From positions 1 through 35,982 of the forward strand of contig JAZNOL010000041.1 of the NCBI GenBank assembly GCA_045580815.1: a stretch of DNA of 35,982 bases. The letters run 5' to 3'. Position numbers and translations under genes: made by a program. Source of the DNA: JAZNOL01 sp045580815. Its GTDB lineage: Bacteria; Bacillota; Clostridia; RUG12999. Shown piece by piece: positions 15,386 through 24,060 of the stretch (position 1 is the first letter of the stretch; each line of letters begins with the position of its first letter). The notes below the pieces were generated by a model. That model made no database searches. It was not told the DNA's origin and worked only from the letters and a program-made list of their open reading frames with translations.

Positions 15386-16858
15386 ATGAATTATGCAAGA
15401 CCTGAGGAAGTAGGAATAAAATCATCAAACATAAAAAAATACATTGAAATTCTTGAAAACAGTAATCTGTCAACGCATGACCTCATAATTATGAGACACG
15501 GAAAAATTGTATTTGAAAAGTACTGGGAACCATTTAATAAAGATTTTCTGCACAGAATGTATTCTGTAACAAAAAGTTTTGTTTCACTTGCAATCGGTTT
15601 TCTTGAGCAGGACGGGATGATAAATCTTGATGATAAAATAGTGAAGTATTTTCCCGAAGAACTGAAAAATCAGCCGGATGAAAATTTTAAAAATCAGACA
15701 ATCCGTCATATGCTTATGATGAGCACTGCGAAGCCGGGTGTGAATTGGTTTACTGCAAGATGCAATGACAGAGTTGCACATTACTTCGGCAATGACAGAT
15801 ATGAATCACGTCCTTCAGGTGCACTTTTCGAATATGACAGCCAGGGCTCGTTTGTAATGGGAGCACTTGTTGAGCGTCTTACAGGGAAAACTCTTATGGA
15901 ATATTTAAGAGAAAAATGTCTTGATAAGATTGGATTTTCAAAAGAAGCATATATGCTTAAATGTCCGGGAGGGCATTCATGGGGTGATTCTGCACTTATC
16001 TGCAAACCCACCGATTTGTTAAAAACGGCACAGTTTTGTATGAATAAGGGTAATTGGAACGGTGAGCAGCTCCTTAACGAAAAATATGTAACTGATGCAA
16101 CCACAAAGAGGATAGATAACAATACACACGGGCTGAATGAGGCAGACAGTCAGGGCTACGGATATCAGTTCTGGATGTCATATGACAACAGCTTTTTCTT
16201 TAACGGCATGGGATGTCAGTTTGCCCTGTGCGTGCCCGATAAAGATTTGATTATGGTGTATAACGGAGATAATCAGGGCATCAATACAGCAAAGAAAATT
16301 GTTCTTGATAATTTCTTTGATTTGATTTCAAGACCGTCAGCAGACAGCGAGATTCCTGCAAACGATGCTGAATATAAAGAGCTTATACAGTATGCTGATA
16401 CTCTTAAACTTTTTGCGGCTAAAGGCAATAAGCACAGCGATTTTGAAAAGGAAATCAATAATGTTACATATGTAATGGATAAAAATCCCATGGGAATTAC
16501 AAAAATGAAGCTCTCTTTTGGTGATGAAGACGGAGTGCTTTATTATACAAATGAGCAGGGCGATAAAGAACTTAAATTCGGATTGTGCCGAAATGAATTT
16601 GTGCCGTTCCCACAAGAGGGATATTCAGATATAACAGGCTCTCAGAAAGGCGACCGCCTTTACGACTGCGCCGCATCTGCCGCATGGGTAAATGATCGCC
16701 AGCTTTTTATAAGTGTTCAGATTATTGATACATATTTCGGAAGACTTAATATAAATATCGGATTTGATGAAGATGAAAAAATTGCTGTTTTCATGAACAA
16801 ATGTGCAGAAGACTTTCTTGATGAATATCAGGGCTTTGCCGGAGGCAAAAAAGCATAA
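15386..16858 (+). CDS. Serine hydrolase, beta-lactamase/penicillin-binding fold
   Basis: The 490-residue protein has a class C beta-lactamase-like domain: SVTK (Ser60, Lys63) as the SxxK motif and Tyr150 in FEYDSQGSFVMGALVE, in the place of the usual YxN. A conventional KTG box is not obvious; FNGMGCQFALCVPD near 275 occupies that region. Family members include esterases, D-aminopeptidases and transesterases, and beta-lactamase activity is not implied. No signal peptide is seen, which suggests a cytosolic enzyme. The residues after about 330 form a separate C-terminal domain. The start is ATG 15386 (GGAG ten bases upstream) rather than ATG 15368, which lies inside the previous gene. Confidence 0.85.
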   Translation: MNYARPEEVGIKSSNIKKYIEILENSNLSTHDLIIMRHGKIVFEKYWEPFNKDFLHRMYSVTKSFVSLAIGFLEQDGMINLDDKIVKYFPEELKNQPDENFKNQTIRHMLMMSTAKPGVNWFTARCNDRVAHYFGNDRYESRPSGALFEYDSQGSFVMGALVERLTGKTLMEYLREKCLDKIGFSKEAYMLKCPGGHSWGDSALICKPTDLLKTAQFCMNKGNWNGEQLLNEKYVTDATTKRIDNNTHGLNEADSQGYGYQFWMSYDNSFFFNGMGCQFALCVPDKDLIMVYNGDNQGINTAKKIVLDNFFDLISRPSADSEIPANDAEYKELIQYADTLKLFAAKGNKHSDFEKEINNVTYVMDKNPMGITKMKLSFGDEDGVLYYTNEQGDKELKFGLCRNEFVPFPQEGYSDITGSQKGDRLYDCAASAAWVNDRQLFISVQIIDTYFGRLNINIGFDEDEKIAVFMNKCAEDFLDEYQGFAGGKKA

Positions 16859-16870
16859 AGGAATGATGTT

Positions 16871-17593
16871 ATGAACAAAAGCAAATTGCTTAAAGAATTA
16901 AAAGAGCTTGACACACTTTCGCTGATAGAAAGATGTGCAGAGCTTGAAAAAGAGAGCGTGGAAATTCCGGCATCAATTAAAAAACGAATTTCGGAATATT
17001 TTCGTGTTCTTAAAATGAATGAATTTGACAAAACCTTTGGTTACCCGGTGTGCGGCGTTGACGAAGCAGGCAGAGGTCCGCTTATCGGACGTGTTTATAC
17101 AGCGGCGGTTATTTTGCCTGAAAACTGCGTGATTGAGGGGATAAACGATTCTAAAAAGCTGAGCGAGAAAAAACGTGAACAGCTTTTTGACGAGATTATC
17201 GAAAAAGCAGTTTGTTACAGCATAAATTATGCCGAGCACGATGTGATTGATGAGATGAACATACGCAATGCAACGTATATGTCCATGAACAACTGTGTAA
17301 ACGGGCTGTCACAAAAACCGCAGTTTGTGCTGGTTGACGGTGACGCGGTGACAAACATGAGCACACCTCATGAATGTGTTATCGGCGGTGATGCAAAAAG
17401 CCAGAGCATTGCAGCGGCATCAATTCTTGCAAAGGTCAGCCGTGACAGATATATCTTAGAGCTGGACGAAAAATATCCGCAATACGATTTAAAATCAAAC
17501 AAAGGCTACGGCACAAAAAAACATATTGAAGCAATAAAAGAGTTCGGGATAACACCTGAACACAGAAAAACCTTTGTAAAAAACTTTGTATAA
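16871..17593 (+). CDS. rnhB: Ribonuclease HII
   Basis: The 240-residue protein carries the RNase HII core: CGVDEAGRGPLIG with catalytic Asp64 and Glu65, LVDGDAV, and VIGGDAKSQSIAAASILAKVSRDR. It cleaves the RNA strand of RNA-DNA hybrids and single ribonucleotides in DNA, using Mg or Mn. The first 50 residues are an extra helical extension found in many Clostridia and Bacilli. GPLIGRVYTAAVIL differs slightly from the usual GPLAGPV form but keeps the catalytic residues. It follows the serine hydrolase by 12 bases and is closed by a strong terminator. Confidence 0.96.
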   Translation: MNKSKLLKELKELDTLSLIERCAELEKESVEIPASIKKRISEYFRVLKMNEFDKTFGYPVCGVDEAGRGPLIGRVYTAAVILPENCVIEGINDSKKLSEKKREQLFDEIIEKAVCYSINYAEHDVIDEMNIRNATYMSMNNCVNGLSQKPQFVLVDGDAVTNMSTPHECVIGGDAKSQSIAAASILAKVSRDRYILELDEKYPQYDLKSNKGYGTKKHIEAIKEFGITPEHRKTFVKNFV

Positions 17594-17607
17594 TATACAA
17601 GTATAAA

Positions 17608-17651
17608 AAACCAAAAACCGCCAGGCAGTTTAACCGGGCGGTTTTTGGTTT
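17608..17651 (+). terminator. Strong rho-independent terminator after rnhB
   Basis: A 15-bp perfect stem, AAACCAAAAACCGCC (17608-17622) with GGCGGTTTTTGGTTT (17637-17651), and a 14-base loop. Its U-rich descending arm isolates the arginine operon downstream. Confidence 0.9.
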
Positions 17652-17684
17652 GTAAGGATGAATATTTTTGCACAAAATTTATAT

Positions 17685-17716
17685 TTATGCATAATTTATG
17701 CAATTTTATGCATAAA
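17685..17716. repeat. Phased TTATGCA repeats upstream of the arg promoter
   Basis: TTATGCA starts at 17685, 17696 and 17706, a spacing of 11 and 10 bases, with a further copy at 17761. The copies form overlapping palindromes: TGCATAATTTATGCA (17688-17702) and TTTATGCATAAA (17705-17716). The helical spacing upstream of a promoter suggests a regulator-binding site or a bent region. Function is inferred. Confidence 0.5.
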
Positions 17717-17790
17717 GGTTTGTATTTTTTACTAATATTTGTCATTAGATAAATGCCAAGTTATGCATTTCACCGAAATTAAAACAAATT

Positions 17791-17806
17791 CTGAATAAGT
17801 ATTGAC
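17791..17806 (+). promoter_or_regulatory. ArgR-type box overlapping the arg -35
   Basis: CTGAATAAGTATTGAC fits the ARG-box pattern NTGAATWWWWATTCAN at all fixed positions but one, with one G in the AT centre. It covers most of the -35 box of the argC promoter, so a bound arginine repressor would block RNA polymerase. This position before an arginine operon is the expected one. Confidence 0.55.
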
Positions 17807-17830
17807 AGAACCGTATATTTGCTGTATAAT
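17802..17830 (+). promoter_or_regulatory. Consensus sigma-A promoter of the arginine operon
   Basis: TTGACA (17802-17807) and TATAAT (17825-17830) are separated by exactly 17 bases, a perfect match to consensus. The argC start lies 43 bases further on. Confidence 0.9.
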
Positions 17831-17873
17831 AATACAATAGCAGAGAATAATTTGTATTTTTAAGGGTGATTTT

Positions 17874-18806
17874 ATGAAAAAAATATTTATTGACGGAAGT
17901 GCCGGCACAACCGGACTTCGGATTGTTGAAAGATTGAGTCAGAGAAATGACATTGAAATTATAAAACTTGAAGAAAGCGTGCGAAAAGATTTAGGTGCCC
18001 GAAAACAGGCGCTTAACTCATGTGATGCGGCGTTTTTGTGCTTGCCCGATGCGGCGGCAATTGAAGCGGCAGGCATGATTGAAAACGAAAATGTGGTTTT
18101 GTTTGACACTTCAACGGCTCACAGAACGCAAGATGGCTGGGCATACGGTTTTCCGGAGCTTGACGCTACATTCTGCGATAAAATAAAAACCTCAAAACGC
18201 ATTGCTGTTCCCGGATGTCACGCCAGCGGATTTATTTCACTTGTTTATCCGCTTATTAAAAATAAAATTATCAGCGAAAACACAAATCTCACCTGCCACA
18301 GCATAACAGGCTACAGCGGAGGCGGCAAAAACATGATTGCTCAGTATGAGGACGAAAATGCAGACGTTTTGCTTTCTGCACCACGGCAGTATGCAATCAC
18401 GCAAAGTCACAAGCATTTAAAAGAAATGTCGGCAATTACAGGGCTTAAAAATGCTCCTATATTCTGCCCGATTGTAGCACCGTTTTACAGCGGAATGGTT
18501 GTTACCGTTCCCCTTTTCAAAAGCGATTTAAACAGCGGCTTTTCGGCAGAAAGCATCAAAGAGATTTACAAATCTGCCTACACAGGAGATATTGTGAAAT
18601 ATACAGACGGAAATTTTGAAGACGGATTTATTTCTGCCGCAGGACTTTCCGGCAAAGACAGTATGCAGATTGGCGTTTGCGGAAACGAAGACCGCATTCT
18701 GCTTATTGCCCGTTACGACAACCTGGGAAAAGGTGCATCGGGTGCGGCAATTCAGTGCATGAACATTTCTTTCGGACTGGACCCTGCAACAGGGCTTGAT
18801 ATATAA
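17874..18806 (+). CDS. argC: N-acetyl-gamma-glutamyl-phosphate reductase, type 2
   Basis: The 310-residue enzyme has the NAD(P)-binding start FIDGSAGTTGLRIVERL and the catalytic Cys115 in AVPGCHASGF. The short length and GTTGLRI motif mark the less common type 2 ArgC rather than the 340-residue type 1. It reduces N-acetylglutamyl phosphate to the semialdehyde, the third step of arginine synthesis, in the cytosol. It is the first gene behind the operon promoter; argJ follows after 26 bases. Confidence 0.95.
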   Translation: MKKIFIDGSAGTTGLRIVERLSQRNDIEIIKLEESVRKDLGARKQALNSCDAAFLCLPDAAAIEAAGMIENENVVLFDTSTAHRTQDGWAYGFPELDATFCDKIKTSKRIAVPGCHASGFISLVYPLIKNKIISENTNLTCHSITGYSGGGKNMIAQYEDENADVLLSAPRQYAITQSHKHLKEMSAITGLKNAPIFCPIVAPFYSGMVVTVPLFKSDLNSGFSAESIKEIYKSAYTGDIVKYTDGNFEDGFISAAGLSGKDSMQIGVCGNEDRILLIARYDNLGKGASGAAIQCMNISFGLDPATGLDI

Positions 18807-18832
18807 ATTTGCAAAAGAGAGGATTTTATACC

Positions 18833-20041
18833 ATGAGTAATATAACAAAAATAAACGGCGGCGTTTGTGCTGCAAAAGGATTTACCGCAAACGGTGTTCA
18901 TTGCGGAATACGCAAAAACAAAACAAAACGCGACCTTGCACTTATTTACAGCGAAAAACCTGCAGCGGCAGCAGCTGTTTATACAACAAACCTTGTTAAA
19001 GGTGCTCCGCTTACGGTTACAAAAAAACATATTGAAAACGGATATGCACAGGCTGTAATCTGCAACAGCGGCAACGCAAACGGTATTGAAATTGCCGAGC
19101 AGATGAGCGAGCTTTTGGGCAAACAGCTCGGAATTGACGCAAGTGACGTTGTTGTTGCTTCAACGGGCGTTATCGGTCAGCCTCTTGATATAGAACCTAT
19201 TGCAAACGGCATTCCGGCTCTTGCAGAGGGACTTTCATCAGATGGCGGTCAGCTTGCGGCAGAAGGCATAATGACAACCGACACAAAAATGAAAGAGGTT
19301 GCTGTAAGTTTCGATATTGGTGGCAAAACCTGCCATATCGGCGGTATTGCCAAAGGCTCCGGCATGATTCATCCCAACATGGCAACAATGCTTGTGTTTA
19401 TCACAACAGACGTTGCAATTTCTCCGGCAATGCTTCAGAAAGCACTTTCCGGTGATATTGCTTCAACCTTTAACATGATAAGCATTGACGGCGATACCTC
19501 AACAAACGACATGGTATGCGTGCTTGCAAACGGCATGGCAGAAAACGACGAAATCACCGAAGAGGGCGATGCTTTTGATACATTCATGCTTGCACTCAAC
19601 AGCATTTCCGTTGACCTGTGCAGAAAAATTGCAGGTGACGGCGAGGGTGCAACAAAACTTCTGGAATGTAAAGTATCGGGTGCGAAATGCCCGAACTGTG
19701 CAAAATCAGTTGCAAAATCAGTTATCTGTTCATCGCTTCTCAAAGCGGCAATGTTCGGTGCTGATGCAAACTGGGGACGTGTTTTGTGTGCAATCGGATA
19801 CAGCGGTGCAAGCGTTGATGTTGATAAAATTGACGTATCGTTCAAATCCCCAAAAGGCACAATTGATGTTTGCAAAAACGGTGCCGGCATAGAATTTTCC
19901 GAAGAAAAAGCAAAAGAAATTCTGCTTGAGGATGAAATTGAAATTCTTGTAAACTTAAACAGCGGCGAATTTTCTGCCTGTGCGTGGGGTTGCGACCTGA
20001 CATACGATTACGTTAAAATAAACGGTGATTACCGCACCTGA
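18833..20041 (+). CDS. argJ: Bifunctional ornithine acetyltransferase / N-acetylglutamate synthase
   Basis: The 402-residue ArgJ precursor has the self-cleavage motif KGSGMIHPNMATMLVF, with the break between Ala184 and Thr185, Thr185 becoming the nucleophile of the beta chain. It moves acetyl from N-acetylornithine to glutamate, recycling the acetyl group; many ArgJ proteins also use acetyl-CoA for the first step. No argA is present, which fits. I place the start at ATG 18833 with GAGAGG ten bases upstream; the earlier in-frame TTG (18809) has none. Whether it is mono- or bifunctional cannot be read off. Confidence 0.95.
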   Translation: MSNITKINGGVCAAKGFTANGVHCGIRKNKTKRDLALIYSEKPAAAAAVYTTNLVKGAPLTVTKKHIENGYAQAVICNSGNANGIEIAEQMSELLGKQLGIDASDVVVASTGVIGQPLDIEPIANGIPALAEGLSSDGGQLAAEGIMTTDTKMKEVAVSFDIGGKTCHIGGIAKGSGMIHPNMATMLVFITTDVAISPAMLQKALSGDIASTFNMISIDGDTSTNDMVCVLANGMAENDEITEEGDAFDTFMLALNSISVDLCRKIAGDGEGATKLLECKVSGAKCPNCAKSVAKSVICSSLLKAAMFGADANWGRVLCAIGYSGASVDVDKIDVSFKSPKGTIDVCKNGAGIEFSEEKAKEILLEDEIEILVNLNSGEFSACAWGCDLTYDYVKINGDYRT

Positions 20042-20065
20042 TTTTTTGGAAACGGAGAGATAGAA

Positions 20066-20935
20066 ATGGATAAATTCACAAATGCACAAAGTGCCGAGGT
20101 TTTAACCCGTGCACTGCCTTACATACAGGAATATTACAACAAAACCGTTGTTGTAAAATACGGCGGCAATGCCATGATTAACGAAGAGCTCAAACAGCAG
20201 GTTATGGGCGATATTGTGCTTCTGTCACTTGTTGGTGTTAAAGTTGTTCTTGTTCACGGCGGCGGTCCCGAAATTACCGACCTTTTGAAACGTGTTGGCA
20301 AAAAATCGGAATTTGTTGTCGGTTTGCGTGTTACCGACCGTGAAACTGCCGACATTGTGCAGATGGTGCTTGCCGGCAAGGTTAACAAAGACCTTGTTAA
20401 ACTTATTGAGAGCAAAGGGGGCACAGCAATGGGAATTTCCGGCATGGACGGCGGACTTATTACCGCAACAACAAAAGACGAGCGTCTGGGTTTTGTGGGC
20501 GAAATCACAAGAGTAAACGCAAAACCTATTGAAGATTTGCTTGAAAAAGGATATATTCCCGTTGTTTCAACCGTTGGCAGCGACATGGACGGTAACTCCT
20601 ACAACATCAACGCCGACACAGCGGCGGCGTGCATTGCAGGTGCTCTGGGTGCAGAAAGTTTGCTTATGATGACCGATATTGAAGGCGTTTTAAAAGACCC
20701 AACCGACAGCGAAACTCTTATTCCCGTTATTGACATAAAAGATGCGGAAAGCCTCAAGGCTGACGGCACAATTTCCGGTGGAATGATTCCCAAGGTTGAT
20801 TGCTGTATCAACGCACTTGCACGTGGTGTTAAAAAGGTTTTTGTTCTTGACGGACGTGTTCCCCATTCGGTTCTTATTGAAATACTTACCGACGAGGGTG
20901 CCGGCACAATGTTTGTAAAGGAGCGTAAAAAATGA
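20066..20935 (+). CDS. argB: Acetylglutamate kinase
   Basis: The 289-residue amino-acid kinase has VVVKYGGNAM near 27, VLVHGGGPEI near 62, SGMDGGLITA and GGMIPKVDCC near 238, all standard for ArgB. It phosphorylates N-acetylglutamate with ATP, the second step of the pathway. The N-terminal helix (FTNAQSAEVLTRALPYIQEY) resembles that of arginine-sensitive hexameric ArgB proteins, so feedback inhibition by arginine is plausible. GGAGA precedes the ATG. The stop overlaps the argD start (ATGA). Confidence 0.97.
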   Translation: MDKFTNAQSAEVLTRALPYIQEYYNKTVVVKYGGNAMINEELKQQVMGDIVLLSLVGVKVVLVHGGGPEITDLLKRVGKKSEFVVGLRVTDRETADIVQMVLAGKVNKDLVKLIESKGGTAMGISGMDGGLITATTKDERLGFVGEITRVNAKPIEDLLEKGYIPVVSTVGSDMDGNSYNINADTAAACIAGALGAESLLMMTDIEGVLKDPTDSETLIPVIDIKDAESLKADGTISGGMIPKVDCCINALARGVKKVFVLDGRVPHSVLIEILTDEGAGTMFVKERKK

Positions 20936-22092
20936 ACACCTACGAGCTTGATAAAACATACGTTGCAAATACATATGCACGTTTTAATTTGAATATTACC
21001 GGCGGCAAAGGCTCGGTTGTTACTGATGAAAACGGCAAGGAATATATCGACCTGGGTACAGGAATTGCCGTAAACACTTTCGGTCTTTGTGACGAGGAGT
21101 GGATTTCTGCCGTAACAGACCAGCTTTCAAAATTCCAGCATACGTCAAACCTTTATTACAGCGAACCTTGTGCAAAGCTGGCACAGCTTCTCTGTGAAAA
21201 AACCGGCATGAAAAAAGTGTTTTTCTCAAACTCCGGTGCAGAATCAAACGAATGTGCAATCAAAGCCGCAAGACGTTACGGTCAGCTTAAAAAAGGCGAA
21301 GATTGCTATAAAATAATCACACTTAAAAACAGTTTTCACGGCAGAACGCTTACCACCCTTGCTGCAACAGGACAGGATGCTTTTCATAAGGATTTTCTGC
21401 CGCTTACAGACGGATTTATTCACGCAGAAGCCAACAACTGTGAAGAAATAGAGGCTTTGAGCGAAGACAAAAACGTTGCTGCGATTATGATTGAAGTTGT
21501 TCAGGGCGAGGGCGGCGTAAATGCTCTTGATAAGGAGTTTATCGAAAAAATTGCCGAAATTGCCAAAAAACGTGACATTCTTGTTATAACTGATGAGGTT
21601 CAGTGCGGTAACGGCAGAAGTGGCAGACTTTACGGATATATGAACTACAATCTCACTCCCGATATTGTCACAACAGCAAAGGGCATCGGCGGCGGACTTC
21701 CCATCGGAATAACCATGCTGGGCGAAAAAGTGCAGGACATTTTTACTCCCGGTCTTAACGGTTCGACTTTTGGCGGCAACCCTGTTTGCTGTGCCGGAGC
21801 AATCAGTATTCTGTCACGTCTTGACGAAAATCTGCTTGCCGGCGTGCGTGAAAAAAGCAAATATATAAAAGAAACTCTCCTCGGCAAACCGGGCATAAAA
21901 AGTGTCAGCGGTCTGGGGCTTATGCTTGGTATTGAAACCGAAAAGGATGCCGGCGAGGTTATTAAATACTGTCAGGAAAACAGTGTGCTTGTTATAAAAG
22001 CAAAAAACAAGGTGAGACTTCTTCCTGCGCTTAATATTCCCCAAAATCTTCTTGAAAAAGCTATAAATGTTATCTGCGAAGCGTGCAGATAA
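20932..22092 (+). CDS. argD: Acetylornithine aminotransferase
   Basis: The 386-residue class III aminotransferase has FFSNSGAESNECAIKAAR near 97-114, ITDEVQCGNGRSG with Asp221 for the pyridine nitrogen, and the PLP lysine Lys250 in TTAKGIGGGLP. It makes N-acetylornithine from the semialdehyde, with glutamate as amino donor. It overlaps argB by four bases. It may also serve succinyl-DAP in lysine synthesis, as some ArgD proteins do. Length is normal. Confidence 0.95.
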   Translation: MNTYELDKTYVANTYARFNLNITGGKGSVVTDENGKEYIDLGTGIAVNTFGLCDEEWISAVTDQLSKFQHTSNLYYSEPCAKLAQLLCEKTGMKKVFFSNSGAESNECAIKAARRYGQLKKGEDCYKIITLKNSFHGRTLTTLAATGQDAFHKDFLPLTDGFIHAEANNCEEIEALSEDKNVAAIMIEVVQGEGGVNALDKEFIEKIAEIAKKRDILVITDEVQCGNGRSGRLYGYMNYNLTPDIVTTAKGIGGGLPIGITMLGEKVQDIFTPGLNGSTFGGNPVCCAGAISILSRLDENLLAGVREKSKYIKETLLGKPGIKSVSGLGLMLGIETEKDAGEVIKYCQENSVLVIKAKNKVRLLPALNIPQNLLEKAINVICEACR

Positions 22093-22105
22093 AAGAGGTA
22101 ATTTT

Positions 22106-22978
22106 ATGTATACTGACAAAAACGGAAATAACTGGTATAAAATAGGACTTCACATACACACAACACTTTCGGACGGACGCAAAACTCCCGAAGAAATGGC
22201 AAAAATCTATAAAGATGCAGGGTTTGATGCCGTTGCGATTACCGACCATTGGAAATATCATGAAGAAACCGAAATTGGCGGACTTAAAATATTCCCCGGC
22301 TGTGAATATAACATCGGCGGAAACGACACCACAGGTTTTGTTATACACATTGTCGGCATAGGCATGAAAACTGCCCCCAAGCTTGCCCCTGAAACAGCAA
22401 CCGCACAGGAAATAATAGATGCTATAAACAGCTGTGGCGGCATGGCTGTGCTGGCACATCCGGCGTGGTCGCTTAACACAAAAGACCAGATAAAAGCCTT
22501 AACAGGATTTTCTATGCTTGAAATTTACAACTCGGTATCGGATGCACACGAAAGCTACCGTCCGTATTCAGGTTACATTGTTGATGCACTTGCAAACGAC
22601 GGCGTAGTTTTTCCTCTTACCGCAACAGATGATGTGCATTATTATGACGGAACAGACGAGACAAAAGCGTTTATTATGGTAAAAGCAAAGGATTGCTCGG
22701 TAAAAAGCATTGCAAATGCCATAAAATGCAAGGATTTTTATGCAACACAGGGACCTGAGCTTTATGTAAAAAAAGACGGCGACAAAATAATTGCAAGCTG
22801 TAGCGGTTGCTCGGTGATAAAATTTATTTCAAACGCTGCATGGGCGAAAAACAGGGTAATCCGTGGTAAAAATCTTAAGCTTGCAGAATACACTCCCGTA
22901 GATTTTGAAAAATGGGTGCGTGTTGAGGCAATCGACAAAGACGGTAACACCGCATGGAGTAATATTATTGTTTTATAA
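22106..22978 (+). CDS. PHP-domain phosphoesterase-like protein
   Basis: The 290-residue protein has PHP metal-binding motifs: HIHTTLSDG with His16 and His18, AITDHW, PGCEYNI, a HIVGIG segment, LAHPAW and TATDDVHYY. PHP domains hold three metal ions and hydrolyse phosphoesters, as in histidinol phosphatase and RNase AM. The C-terminal 90 residues (from about ELYVKKDG) look like a small beta-sandwich. It lies between argD and argF in the same direction, 13 bases after argD, with GAGG before ATG 22106. It is not a known step of arginine synthesis, so its role there is open; a phosphatase for a small metabolite is one possibility. Confidence 0.88.
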   Translation: MYTDKNGNNWYKIGLHIHTTLSDGRKTPEEMAKIYKDAGFDAVAITDHWKYHEETEIGGLKIFPGCEYNIGGNDTTGFVIHIVGIGMKTAPKLAPETATAQEIIDAINSCGGMAVLAHPAWSLNTKDQIKALTGFSMLEIYNSVSDAHESYRPYSGYIVDALANDGVVFPLTATDDVHYYDGTDETKAFIMVKAKDCSVKSIANAIKCKDFYATQGPELYVKKDGDKIIASCSGCSVIKFISNAAWAKNRVIRGKNLKLAEYTPVDFEKWVRVEAIDKDGNTAWSNIIVL

Positions 22979-23020
22979 TTCCTGAAAAATTAGTATTTAT
23001 TAATATTTGAGGTGACAAAA

Positions 23021-24004
23021 ATGAACTTAAAAGGAAAAAACTTTTTAAAACTTCTTGATTTTTCTACCGAAGAAATTCAGTATCTGCTCGACCTTTCGGC
23101 AGAGCTTAAAGATAAAAAGAAAAAGGGCATTCCTCACGATATGTGCCGTGGCAAAAATATTGCACTTATTTTTGAAAAAACCAGCACACGCACACGTTGC
23201 AGCTTTGAGGTTGCGGCGTTTGACCTTGGAATGTGCTGTACATATCTTGGACCCACAGGCTCACAGATAGGTGCAAAAGAAAGCATTGCAGACACAGCAC
23301 GTGTTCTTGGCAGAATGTATGATGGCATCGAATACCGCGGCTACGGTCAGGAAATTGTTGAAGAGCTTGCAAAATATGCAGGCGTGCCGGTTTGGAACGG
23401 GCTTACAAACGAATTTCATCCCACACAGATTCTTGCGGATTTTCTTACAATCCGTGAGCATTTCGGCAAACTTAAAGGCATAAATTTTGTTTATATGGGC
23501 GACAGCCGTTACAACATGGGCAATTCGCTTATGGTAGGCTGTGCGAAAATGGGACTTAATTTTACTGCCTGTGCCCCGGAAAAATATTTTCCCGACAAAG
23601 AGCTTATTGCAACCTGTGAAGAAATTGCAAAAACAACCGGTGCAACCCTCCGTTTCTGCACCGACCCGAAAACAGCCGTAAAAAATGCGGATGTTATTTA
23701 TACCGATGTATGGGTATCAATGGGCGAGCCGGAAGAGGTCTGGAAACAGCGCATTGATGACCTTGCACCTTATCAGGTAAACAAAAAACTTATGGATGCG
23801 GCAGGAGAAAATGCTGTGTTTATGCACTGTTTGCCGGCGTTTCATGACCTTAAAACAAAAGTGGGCGAAGAAGTGTGCAAGAAATTCGGCAGAACAGAAA
23901 TGGAAGTTACCGACGAGGTTTTTGAAAGCGAAAAATCCATTGTATTTGACGAAGCTGAAAACAGACTTCACACAATCAAAGCCGTTATGGCGGCAACCTT
24001 GTAA
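23021..24004 (+). CDS. argF: Ornithine carbamoyltransferase
   Basis: The 327-residue protein has the carbamoyl-phosphate site STRTR (55-59), HPTQILAD (133-140), DVWVSMGE near 229-235 for ornithine, and HCLP (269-272). It makes citrulline from ornithine and carbamoyl phosphate. I start it at ATG 23021, after GAGGTG; the GTG at 23012 overlaps that site. It is directly followed by the carbamoyl phosphate synthase genes, which supports an anabolic (argF) rather than a catabolic (arcB) role; there is no arcA or arcC here. Confidence 0.95.
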   Translation: MNLKGKNFLKLLDFSTEEIQYLLDLSAELKDKKKKGIPHDMCRGKNIALIFEKTSTRTRCSFEVAAFDLGMCCTYLGPTGSQIGAKESIADTARVLGRMYDGIEYRGYGQEIVEELAKYAGVPVWNGLTNEFHPTQILADFLTIREHFGKLKGINFVYMGDSRYNMGNSLMVGCAKMGLNFTACAPEKYFPDKELIATCEEIAKTTGATLRFCTDPKTAVKNADVIYTDVWVSMGEPEEVWKQRIDDLAPYQVNKKLMDAAGENAVFMHCLPAFHDLKTKVGEEVCKKFGRTEMEVTDEVFESEKSIVFDEAENRLHTIKAVMAATL

Positions 24005-24060
24005 CTTACCACTGCCTTTGAAGCGAATTTTATTTAACTCTTTTAAAATTTGGTGATTTT

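Noticed and set aside
15386..16858. Beta-lactamase resistance gene
   Set aside because: Only the SxxK motif and a tyrosine fit. The YxN and KTG boxes and a signal peptide are missing, so it is better described as a serine hydrolase of that fold.
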